A stretch of DNA of 5,928 nucleotides from CAZWSE01 sp964636575. Lineage in GTDB: Bacteria > Pseudomonadota > Alphaproteobacteria > Rhodobacterales > Rhodobacteraceae. The notes beneath the pieces are model-generated. The model did not search any database. It had not been told where the DNA came from and worked only from the letters and a program-made list of their open reading frames with translations. The DNA lies in assembly GCA_964636575.1 (NCBI GenBank), contig CAZWSE010000149.1, forward strand, positions 1 to 5,928. The letters are read 5' to 3'. Every line of letters starts with the position of its first letter. Position 1 is the first letter of the stretch. Below are positions 1 through 5,209 of this stretch, piece by piece. Both the position numbers and the translations under genes were made by a program.

Positions 1-1
1 G

Positions 2-1282
2 TTCTCCTCCGGCCTCTGGCCCTTCGGTACACTCGGCTGGCCCGACGATGACGAGGCACTCAAATACTTCCCCGGCGACGTGCTGATCACAGGCCAGGAC
101 ATCCTGTTCTTCTGGGTCGCGCGGATGATGATGATGTCTCAGGCGGTCCTGAAAGAAGACCCGTTCCACACGGTCTACCTGCACCAGCTCGTCCGCGACG
201 CCAAGGGCGAGAAGATGTCGAAAACGCGGGGCAACGTGATCGACCCGCTCGACATGATCGACCAATACGGCGCCGACGCGCTGCGCTTTTCCAACGCACA
301 GATGGCGGCCTTGGGTGGGGTGCTGAAAATCAGCGAAGACCGGATCAAAGGGTATCGCAACTTCGGCACCAAGATCTGGAACGCTTTCAGCTTTGCACAG
401 CACTATGAGGTGCCCTTCACGGGCGAAACAACGCCGCCCAAGCCTCTGAACACGCTCAACAAATGGATCATAGGCGAAACCGCCAAGGTCCGTGAAGAGG
501 TCGACGCAGCCCTCACCGCTTACCGCTTCAATGATGCAGCCAATGCGCTGTACGCCTTCACATGGGGCAAGGTCTGCGACTGGTATGTGGAATTCTCAAA
601 GCCGATCCTGCAAGGGGATGACCCAGCCGCCAGGGCCGAAACACAAGCCACCATCGCATGGGTCTTCGATCAAGTTCTGATCCTGCTGCACCCGATCATG
701 CCTTTCATCACGGAAGAGCTGTGGCAAACCATGGGGGCAGACCGCGCCAAAATGCTCTGCCATGCGGATTGGCCGACCTACACAGCCGCTAATCTGGTGG
801 ACGCACAAGCCGACCGTGAAATGAACTGGACGATCAACCTGATCGAATCCGTCCGCTCCGCCCGTGCGCAGATGCACGTACCTGCAGGGCTCAAAGTCCC
901 GATGATCCTATCTGATCTCGATGAGGCAGGCCGTGCCGCTTGGGCCGCAAACGAAGGGCTGATCAAACGGCTCGCCCGCATTGACAGCCTGACCGAGGGT
1001 GCCTTCCCCAAAGGCACGATCACAATCCCTGTTGAGGGTGGCACTTTTGGTCTACCGCTGGAAGGCGTGATCGACATCTCTGAAGAAATCGCACGGCTTC
1101 AAAAATCCATCGACAAGCTGGCAAAGGAGATCGGTGGACTAAAAGGTCGGGTCAACAACCCAAAATTCGCGGCCTCTGCCCCGCCAGAAGTCGTCGAAGA
1201 AGCGCGCCAGAACCTCGCCTTGCGGACAGAAGAAGACAGCAAACTTAAAGAAGCCCTCGCCCGTCTAGAAGAAATCGGCTGA
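2..1282 (+). CDS. valS: Valine--tRNA ligase, C-terminal part (5' truncated by window edge)
   Basis: Class I aminoacyl-tRNA synthetase that charges tRNA-Val with valine in the cytoplasm. The frame is open from base 2 with no start codon, so the gene begins upstream; 426 codons are visible, less than half of a full-length ValRS, and most of the Rossmann core and the editing domain are missing. Visible in order: the conserved stretch FSSGLWPF...LGWP (bases 2-43), the ITGQDILFFWVARM segment ending near base 130, the KMSKS signature as KMSKT (bases 212-226) followed by RGNVIDPLDMI and GADALRF, the helical anticodon-binding domain (about 450-900, with NKWI, WYVE and HPIMPFITEELW), and a charged C-terminal arm (about 1070-1279) predicted as the tRNA-binding coiled coil of bacterial ValRS. 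A GTG at base 80 is an internal valine codon, not a start. The gene ends 19 bases before a hairpin terminator. Identification is very secure. Confidence 0.97.
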   Translation, partial: FSSGLWPFGTLGWPDDDEALKYFPGDVLITGQDILFFWVARMMMMSQAVLKEDPFHTVYLHQLVRDAKGEKMSKTRGNVIDPLDMIDQYGADALRFSNAQMAALGGVLKISEDRIKGYRNFGTKIWNAFSFAQHYEVPFTGETTPPKPLNTLNKWIIGETAKVREEVDAALTAYRFNDAANALYAFTWGKVCDWYVEFSKPILQGDDPAARAETQATIAWVFDQVLILLHPIMPFITEELWQTMGADRAKMLCHADWPTYTAANLVDAQADREMNWTINLIESVRSARAQMHVPAGLKVPMILSDLDEAGRAAWAANEGLIKRLARIDSLTEGAFPKGTITIPVEGGTFGLPLEGVIDISEEIARLQKSIDKLAKEIGGLKGRVNNPKFAASAPPEVVEEARQNLALRTEEDSKLKEALARLEEIG

Positions 1283-1301
1283 TCTTCTTTGTTCCAAATA
1301 A

Positions 1302-1331
1302 ATCCCCGCCGGAGGCTATCACGGCGGGGAT
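1302..1331. terminator. Hairpin terminator between convergent valS and crotonase gene
   Basis: The arms atccccgccg (1302-1311) and cggcggggat (1322-1331) pair perfectly over 10 bp, GC-rich, around a 10-base loop. It lies 19 bases after the valS stop and 9 bases after (minus-strand sense) the crotonase stop. The plus-strand flank is caaaaccgttt and the minus-strand flank is ttatttgg, so the T-tract is weak on the plus strand and modest on the minus strand. I infer a shared, bidirectional intrinsic terminator; how efficient it is cannot be judged from the sequence. Confidence 0.75.
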
Positions 1332-1340
1332 CAAAACCGT

Positions 1341-2129
1341 TTACTTGAATACAGCAGGACGCCCCTGCATCTGGGCGGCAATCACTTCCATCTGATCCGC
1401 GCCGCCGACCAACGATGCCTGCGCACGGGATTCCTCAACCAGTACCTCATCGGCGACATTGGCATAGGCATAGGACACCAAAGCCTTGGCAGCTCGAACA
1501 GCGCTCGGGCTTTTGCCTGCAATCTCACCCGCCAGCTCCTTGGCCGCAGCCACCGGATCATCGGCCAATTCAGTAACCAACCCCCACTTCAAAGCCTGAT
1601 CGGCAGCAATAGGCGTCGCCGTATACGTCATCCGCTTGATTACGTCTTCACGGGCCAGACGGGGCAGCAACACCATGCCACCCATATCGGGGATCAATCC
1701 CCATTTCATTTCCATGATCGAAAGCTTAGCCGAGGGCGCGCAAAATCGGATATCCGCACCCATTGCCAACTGAAAGCCCGCGCCAAAAACGGTGCCATGC
1801 AAGGCTGCAATCACAGGGATAGGGCAACGATCCCAAACCATCGCAACTTCTTGCCAGCGGTTGGTGGTGCCTTCCCCATGGGAGCGCGGCATAATCAATT
1901 CGTATGGGTCCTTGCCTGCCATGGACGCAAAACTCGCAACATCCAAACCAGCGCAAAAGCCTTCACCAGCGCCCGACAAAACAACTGCCCGCGCATCCGA
2001 CGCACTGACCTCAAGCCCTGCAACAATGATCGCATCGATCATATCAGAGTCCATCGCATTGCGTTTGTCAGGGCGGGTGAGTTCTACATGGGCCACATGG
2101 GCGTCATAGGTCACAGATACACGGGTCAT
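1341..2129 (-). CDS. Crotonase-fold enzyme (enoyl-CoA hydratase/isomerase family)
   Basis: A 262-aa protein of usual length for the crotonase family, which acts on acyl-CoA thioesters in the cytoplasm. Visible landmarks: the N-terminal LTRPDKRNAM segment (17-26), the first oxyanion-hole motif GEGFCAGLD (55-63), the second oxyanion-hole segment HGTVFGAGFQLAMGADIRFCA (111-131), and IMEMKWGLIPDMGG (138-151). By alignment from memory to rat enoyl-CoA hydratase, the position of catalytic Glu144 is Gln120 here, while Glu164 corresponds to Glu140. Relative to dienoyl-CoA isomerase, Glu140 and Asp148 match its Glu196/Asp204 pair. Hydratase activity is therefore doubtful; an isomerase or other crotonase reaction is possible and the substrate is unknown. 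The ATG is preceded by a strong ribosome binding site, aagaggagg (2137-2145, minus strand), with a 7-base spacer. It faces valS and lies 86 bases downstream of the small Tat gene on the same strand. Family is certain, reaction is not. Confidence 0.93.
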   Translation of the reverse strand: MTRVSVTYDAHVAHVELTRPDKRNAMDSDMIDAIIVAGLEVSASDARAVVLSGAGEGFCAGLDVASFASMAGKDPYELIMPRSHGEGTTNRWQEVAMVWDRCPIPVIAALHGTVFGAGFQLAMGADIRFCAPSAKLSIMEMKWGLIPDMGGMVLLPRLAREDVIKRMTYTATPIAADQALKWGLVTELADDPVAAAKELAGEIAGKSPSAVRAAKALVSYAYANVADEVLVEESRAQASLVGGADQMEVIAAQMQGRPAVFK

Positions 2130-2171
2130 ACACAGGCCTCCTCTTTGACAGCGATCAAAGGGGATCAGCGC

Positions 2172-2199
2172 GTATTAATCCAGCGAAACGTGGGGTCAG
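2172..2199 (-). promoter_or_regulatory. Candidate sigma-70-type promoter for the crotonase gene
   Basis: On the minus strand, CTGACC (2199-2194) and TAATAC (2177-2172) are separated by 16 bases, each matching 4 of 6 positions of the consensus -35 and -10 boxes. Transcription would start near base 2165, about 35 bases before the crotonase ATG. If real, the crotonase gene can be expressed independently of the small Tat gene upstream. Boxes of this quality occur by chance, so this is a suggestion only. Confidence 0.28.
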
Positions 2200-2206
2200 A
2201 TTAGGG

Positions 2207-2225
2207 GCCGTGGCATCACCACGGC
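2207..2225 (-). other. Hairpin spanning the stop codon of the small Tat gene
   Basis: The arms gccgtgg (2207-2213) and ccacggc (2219-2225) are perfect 7-bp complements around a 5-base loop. The loop contains the TGA stop (2218-2216 on the minus strand). The sequence after it on the minus strand is CCCTAATCTG, with no T-run, so it is not a standard intrinsic terminator. It may protect the 3' end of the short mRNA or attenuate read-through into the crotonase gene; both are inferences. Confidence 0.4.
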
Positions 2226-2389
2226 ACAACCCGCTCAACGGCGCGCATCATGCCCATCGACTTGTCATAGACCAACGTCAAAATGCGTTTACCGCCCTGA
2301 GGGGCCAGCTTGGTCACCACAGGGGTCGCACGCAGGGTCGTTGCAGCGACAGTGCCTGCGATAAATCCACGTCGGGTCAGCTTAGCCAT
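2216..2389 (-). CDS. Small protein with twin-arginine signal-like N-terminus (57 aa), unrecognised
   Basis: A 57-codon minus-strand gene: ATG at 2389-2387, TGA at 2218-2216. The protein starts MAKLTRRGFIAGTVAATTL, which fits a Tat signal: T-R-R-G-F-I close to the S/T-R-R-x-F-L/I consensus (residues 5-10), then a weakly hydrophobic stretch to about residue 25. There is no clear Ala-x-Ala cleavage site, so it may remain anchored. The rest, about residues 31-57, contains GGKRILTLVYDKSMG, then MMRAVERVV and a terminal PW. No cysteines are present. A GGAGG ribosome binding site with a 7-base spacer precedes the ATG, which is the best reason to believe the gene. It is divergent from the HisC-like gene and lies 86 bases upstream of the crotonase gene on the same strand. 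I do not recognise the family and assign no function. An overlapping plus-strand reading frame is only its shadow. Confidence 0.72.
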   Translation of the reverse strand: MAKLTRRGFIAGTVAATTLRATPVVTKLAPQGGKRILTLVYDKSMGMMRAVERVVPW

Positions 2390-2396
2390 ACCAATT

Positions 2397-2401
2397 CCTC
2401 C
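2397..2401 (-). promoter_or_regulatory. Ribosome binding site of the small Tat gene
   Basis: The minus strand reads GGAGG, then the 7-base spacer aattggt, then ATG. This is a near-ideal Shine-Dalgarno sequence and fixes the start of the 57-codon gene. Confidence 0.75.
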
Positions 2402-2417
2402 AGTTGCGAGCGATTCT

Positions 2418-2445
2418 CATATATGCACGATACGATACATTTCAA
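2418..2445 (-). promoter_or_regulatory. Candidate promoter for the small Tat gene
   Basis: On the minus strand TTGAAA (2445-2440, 5 of 6 to the -35 consensus) is followed after 16 bases by TATATG (2423-2418, 4 of 6 to the -10 consensus). Predicted initiation near 2411 would leave a leader of about 20 bases that includes the GGAGG site. It sits in the 96-base divergent gap, overlapping the region that must also hold the promoter of the HisC-like gene, for which I see no good plus-strand boxes. Confidence 0.38.
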
Positions 2446-2485
2446 CCTCTTGCCCCCAACCGCTTTAGAAGGCTATTTGATCGCT

Positions 2486-3580
2486 ATGACACATCCTCGT
2501 TTTACACCGCTTTCGCACGCTTTGCCCTCCACCGTCCCTTTTGTGGGGCCAGAAACGATGGAGCGCCAACAAGGCGCGCCGTTTGATCTCCGGTTGGGCG
2601 CGAATGAAAGCGTCTTTGGCCCGTCGCCTAAGGCCATCAAAGCAATGTCCAAAACAGGGCACTGGATGTACGGCGATCCTGAAAACCATGACCTGCGTAC
2701 TGCTTTGGCAACTAAACACGGATGCAGCATCGACAATATTGTCGTAGGTGAAGGGATCGACGGGCTTTTGGGATACCTGGTGCGTCTATTGGTCGGTCCG
2801 AAAGACAGGGTCGTGACGTCGCTCGGGGCTTATCCGACCTTCAACTACCATGTCGCGGGCTTCGGCGGGGTTCTTCACAACGTTCCCTACAGAGCGGATT
2901 TCCACGAAGATCCGGTCGCTTTGCTTACGAAAGCCCATGAAACCGGCGCAAAGCTGATCTATCTCGCTAACCCGGACAACCCGATGGGCACTGCCCATGG
3001 GCCAAATGTGATCCAGCGGATGCTCGACGGGCTGCCTGATGGCTGCGTTCTGGCGCTTGATGAGGCCTATTGCGATTTTATGGAGACCGCGGAACTGCCA
3101 GTGATCGACGCAAACGACCCTCGCGTGATCCGCATGCGTACGTTTTCCAAAGCCCACGGCATGGCTGGTGCGCGGATTGGCTACGCCATCGCAGCCCCTG
3201 AGCTGGCACAGGCGTTCAATAAGGTCCGGAACCACTTCGGGGTCTCGCGGGCCGCGCAAGAAGGGGCTTTGGCCGCTTTGAACGACGACGTGTGGTTGGC
3301 AGATGTGCGCAGCAAAGTCGCAACCGTGGGCGGTAAGATCAGCACTATGGCCAATGATCTCGGGTTGACCGCCCTGCCCTCAAAAACCAATTTCATCGCG
3401 ATCGATTGCGGCACAACACACAAGGCCGATGCCATTCTTGCCAGCCTTGTCGATCAAGGGATTTTCGTGCGCAAACCGATGGTAGACCCCTTGTCACGGT
3501 TCGTACGGCTCTCCATCGGGCATGCAAAAGACCTGCCCAAGCTCAAGTCTGCCCTCACGAAGGCCGTCGCGGAAAAATGA
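2486..3580 (+). CDS. HisC-like PLP-dependent aminotransferase (class I/II fold)
   Basis: A 364-aa fold-type I aminotransferase resembling histidinol-phosphate aminotransferases, which exchange an amino group with glutamate/2-oxoglutarate in the cytoplasm. Visible motifs: LGANES (37-42), MYGDPENHDLR (61-71, corresponding to the Y-P-D-x-x-x-x-x-L-R region), GEGIDGLL (88-95), ANPDNPMGT (161-169), DEAYCDF (192-198), TFSKAHGMAGARIGY (219-233) with PLP-binding Lys222 and Arg230, and the C-terminal RLSIG with Arg341, expected to bind the substrate carboxylate. All catalytic elements are present and length is normal. It sits with no other his gene, so it may be a second HisC-like paralogue acting on another substrate, for example an aromatic amino acid; this is inference. 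The open frame extends upstream to 2210, but that part is antisense to the small Tat gene. ATG 2486 gives the family-like N-terminus MTHPRFTPL; the nearest purine-rich site, AGAAGG (2467-2472), is 13 bases away. TTG 2477 is an alternative start with a 4-base spacer. Confidence 0.9.
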   Translation: MTHPRFTPLSHALPSTVPFVGPETMERQQGAPFDLRLGANESVFGPSPKAIKAMSKTGHWMYGDPENHDLRTALATKHGCSIDNIVVGEGIDGLLGYLVRLLVGPKDRVVTSLGAYPTFNYHVAGFGGVLHNVPYRADFHEDPVALLTKAHETGAKLIYLANPDNPMGTAHGPNVIQRMLDGLPDGCVLALDEAYCDFMETAELPVIDANDPRVIRMRTFSKAHGMAGARIGYAIAAPELAQAFNKVRNHFGVSRAAQEGALAALNDDVWLADVRSKVATVGGKISTMANDLGLTALPSKTNFIAIDCGTTHKADAILASLVDQGIFVRKPMVDPLSRFVRLSIGHAKDLPKLKSALTKAVAEK

Positions 3581-3629
3581 GGCGATTTGTCTCAGCTTTA
3601 CTTGGCATTAAGGATAATCTGGTTAATCA

Positions 3630-3646
3630 TACATCCCACGGATGTA
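3630..3646 (+). promoter_or_regulatory. Hairpin abutting the ribosome binding site of the small membrane gene
   Basis: The sequence tacatcc-cac-ggatgta forms a perfect 7-bp stem with a 3-base loop, and its last base is the first A of the AAGGA ribosome binding site (3646-3650). The stem leaves the SD otherwise free, so it could position or modulate ribosome access, or mark a processing site after the aminotransferase gene. No T-tract follows, so it is not a normal intrinsic terminator. Confidence 0.35.
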
Positions 3647-3659
3647 AGGATGACCAGTT

Positions 3660-3872
3660 ATGCGGAACTCGACCGTTAAAGAAGCCCCAAACTATCTAAA
3701 CGCCTGCCTCGTGCTTTTGGGTGTGAATTTCATGTGGGTCTTCGTGCTGGTTTGGGCGGTGTTCGGGTTCTTCCCCGTTCTTGTTCTGGGGGCCCTAATC
3801 AATCATTGCATCACGCGGCTGGCCGTATGGCGGCGCTGGCAGAATGCGCCTCAGTCGGCCTACCCTCAATAA
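3660..3872 (+). CDS. Small membrane protein with two predicted helices (70 aa), function unknown
   Basis: A 70-aa protein opening with MRNSTVKEAPNYLNACLVLL. Residues 13-34 (LNACLVLLGVNFMWVFVLVWAV) form one strongly hydrophobic segment and about 37-53 (FFPVLVLGALINHCITR) a second, joined by a short turn near G36-F37-F38-P39. The C-terminal tail (RLAVWRRWQNAPQ) is basic, so the positive-inside rule puts it in the cytoplasm; with two helices the N-terminus would be there too. There is no clear signal peptidase site. Translation is supported by AAGGA (3646-3650), 9 bases before the ATG. It starts 79 bases after the HisC-like gene on the same strand and may be read with it. Its stop is 13 bases from the stop of the convergent class-V aminotransferase gene. 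The aromatic-rich membrane segments and the ribosome binding site make it a credible gene; I do not recognise its family or role. Confidence 0.7.
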   Translation: MRNSTVKEAPNYLNACLVLLGVNFMWVFVLVWAVFGFFPVLVLGALINHCITRLAVWRRWQNAPQSAYPQ

Positions 3873-3885
3873 TCAAACCGCACTT

Positions 3886-5097
3886 TCAGGCTTTGCCCGC
3901 AATCACCTTCGCAGCAGCGTCTAATGCGCCAGACCCATGCGGGATATCCAGCGCCGATAGCCCCGCCTCTACGCCTCCAAGCATCCCAAGGATCATCTGA
4001 CCGCTCACATGCCCCATGTGGCCGAACCGGAAAAAGCCGTGCCATGCAGGGTCATCTGGTTCAGCCATACCAAGGCCAATGCCCAAAGTCAGACCAAGGT
4101 TCTGCTCAACCCAATCGCGCAAATCTGTGCCATAAGGCGCCCCGATCCGAAGCGATGTGACCGCGGAACTTCGATGCGCAGGATCGGCCACGTTCAGCTC
4201 TAGCGGGCCACCCTGCCCCCAGTGGTCACAAGCCGCCCATATAGCGCGGGCCAGAACATCATGACGCGCCCAGATAGCCTCCATGCCTTCGTCCATAATT
4301 ATGTCTAAAGCTGCGCGCAGACCAAAGATGTGATGGGTCGGGGCCGTTCCACACCAGTATTGATAAAAGTGCTCAGGATCTGCGCGCGGCGTCCAATCCC
4401 AATAGCGGCTGACACGGGGTATTTTGGCACGGACCTGAGCGGCCTTGTCGTTGAAGAACACAAACGCCATCCCAGGGGGAACCATCAGCCCTTTCTGGCA
4501 GGCTGCGACCATCACATCCACGCCCCAAGCGTCCATCTCAAAGCGGTCACACCCAAGCGAAGCAATACAATCAGCCATCAGCAACGCGGGGTGCCCAACA
4601 TCATCCAATACAGCACGCAACGCGGCCACATCGTTGCGAACGGAGGTAGATGTATCAACATGCACCGCCAGAACAGCCTTAATTTTGTGGGCAGTGTCCG
4701 CCCGCAAAGCCTCAGCAATGCGGTCCATATCCCAAGGGGTGCGTTTGCCAAAATCAAGAACATCGACCTCTGCGCCCAATCCAGTAGCCATATCGCCCCA
4801 ACCGTGGCCAAACCGACCGGTGGCAGGCACTAAAACGCGGTCGCCTTCAGAAATGACATTGGACAAGGCCGCTTCCCAGACAGCATGCCCATTGCCGATA
4901 TAGATTGCGACATTGTGCTCGGTGCGGGCCACCCGCCGCAAATCCGGCACAAGACTGGCAGCCATATCAACAATCTCGCCGGCATAGATATTGGGGGCGG
5001 CGCGGTGCATGGCCTGCAAAACAGCGTCCGGCATCACCGAAGGGCCAGGAATTGCAAGGTAGGGTCGCCCCTTGGACAGATTGACAGTGGAAGGCAT
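3886..5097 (-). CDS. Class-V PLP aminotransferase, alanine/serine-glyoxylate aminotransferase type
   Basis: A 403-aa fold-type I PLP enzyme of the alanine-glyoxylate/serine-glyoxylate (AGXT/PucG-like) group, which typically moves an amino group to glyoxylate to form glycine. Visible: GRPYLAIPGPSVMPD (10-24), HRAAPNIYAGE (31-41), cofactor-phosphate loop IGNGHAVWEAAL (67-78), VHVDTSTSVRND (145-156, matching the family H-x-E-T-S-T-G region), MADCIASLGCD (174-184) with Asp176 expected to contact the PLP ring nitrogen, AACQKGLMVPPG (198-209) with PLP-binding Lys202, YWCGTAPTHHIFGLRAAL (247-264), and FFRFGHMGHV (355-364) with Arg357 likely binding the substrate carboxylate. Length is normal and nothing is missing. 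The frame stays open to 5283, but ATG 5097 gives the family-like N-terminus and avoids overlap with the divergent exporter gene. No clear SD precedes ATG 5097. The amino donor (alanine, serine or ureidoglycine) cannot be read from sequence alone. Confidence 0.92.
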   Translation of the reverse strand: MPSTVNLSKGRPYLAIPGPSVMPDAVLQAMHRAAPNIYAGEIVDMAASLVPDLRRVARTEHNVAIYIGNGHAVWEAALSNVISEGDRVLVPATGRFGHGWGDMATGLGAEVDVLDFGKRTPWDMDRIAEALRADTAHKIKAVLAVHVDTSTSVRNDVAALRAVLDDVGHPALLMADCIASLGCDRFEMDAWGVDVMVAACQKGLMVPPGMAFVFFNDKAAQVRAKIPRVSRYWDWTPRADPEHFYQYWCGTAPTHHIFGLRAALDIIMDEGMEAIWARHDVLARAIWAACDHWGQGGPLELNVADPAHRSSAVTSLRIGAPYGTDLRDWVEQNLGLTLGIGLGMAEPDDPAWHGFFRFGHMGHVSGQMILGMLGGVEAGLSALDIPHGSGALDAAAKVIAGKA

Positions 5098-5136
5098 GCG
5101 CAGCGTCCGAAATGAAGAAAAATTCAGGGTCTGACC

Positions 5137-5150
5137 GCAACCTAGCTTGC
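5137..5150. promoter_or_regulatory. Imperfect palindromic element, proximal to the aminotransferase gene
   Basis: GCAACCTAGCTTGC matches the perfect palindrome at 5163-5176 at 11 of 14 positions and keeps the outer GCAA...TTGC arms. It lies 40 bases upstream of the class-V aminotransferase ATG (minus strand). Candidate second, weaker binding site for the same dimeric regulator. Confidence 0.4.
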
Positions 5151-5162
5151 CTGCCGCGATGT

Positions 5163-5176
5163 GCAAGCATGCTTGC
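5163..5176. promoter_or_regulatory. Perfect 14-bp palindrome, candidate operator
   Basis: GCAAGCATGCTTGC reads the same on both strands over 14 bases. It lies 34 bases upstream of the exporter ATG and 66 upstream of the divergent aminotransferase ATG, and overlaps the only candidate plus-strand -35 region. With no spacer it is a poor RNA hairpin, so a DNA site for a dimeric repressor or activator is more likely. The regulator is unknown and not encoded in this window. Confidence 0.45.
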
Positions 5177-5209
5177 GCCGGACTGCGGCACCGCTTACAT
5201 CCCAAATCC

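Larger units (their letters stand above)
5098..5209. promoter_or_regulatory. Divergent intergenic region between class-V aminotransferase and ABC exporter
   Basis: This 112-base gap must carry the promoters for both genes. I find no strong sigma-70 boxes on either strand; the best plus-strand guess is TTGCGC (5173-5178) and TTACAT (5195-5200), 16 bases apart and poor. An A/T-rich stretch lies at about 5110-5126. Two related palindromic elements (5137-5150 and 5163-5176) sit in the middle. Neither flanking start codon has a recognisable Shine-Dalgarno sequence. Confidence 0.5.

Noticed and set aside
2149..2170. Short CAGCG / GATC repeats upstream of the crotonase gene
   Set aside because: The repeats are only 4-5 bases, not symmetric, and common in DNA of this composition.
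1797..2204. 135-codon plus-strand open frame
   Set aside because: It is antisense to the crotonase gene and its upstream SD; no domain or SD supports it.
2210..2485. Upstream in-frame extension of the HisC-like gene, giving a 456-aa protein
   Set aside because: The added 92 residues are low-complexity and unlike any aminotransferase N-terminus, and they lie antisense to the small Tat gene, which has a strong SD. ATG 2486 gives the family-like start.
2786..3259. 157-codon minus-strand open frame
   Set aside because: It is a shadow of the HisC-like gene, which has all its motifs in the plus-strand frame; the minus-strand product has no recognisable features.
3581..3645. Intrinsic terminator for the HisC-like gene
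   Set aside because: The only good hairpin (3630-3646) has no T-run and abuts the SD of the next gene, so it fits translation control better than termination.
4330..4903. Two long plus-strand open frames (4330-4833 and 4445-4903)
   Set aside because: Both are antisense to the well-conserved core of the class-V aminotransferase, lack an SD, and show no recognisable domain.
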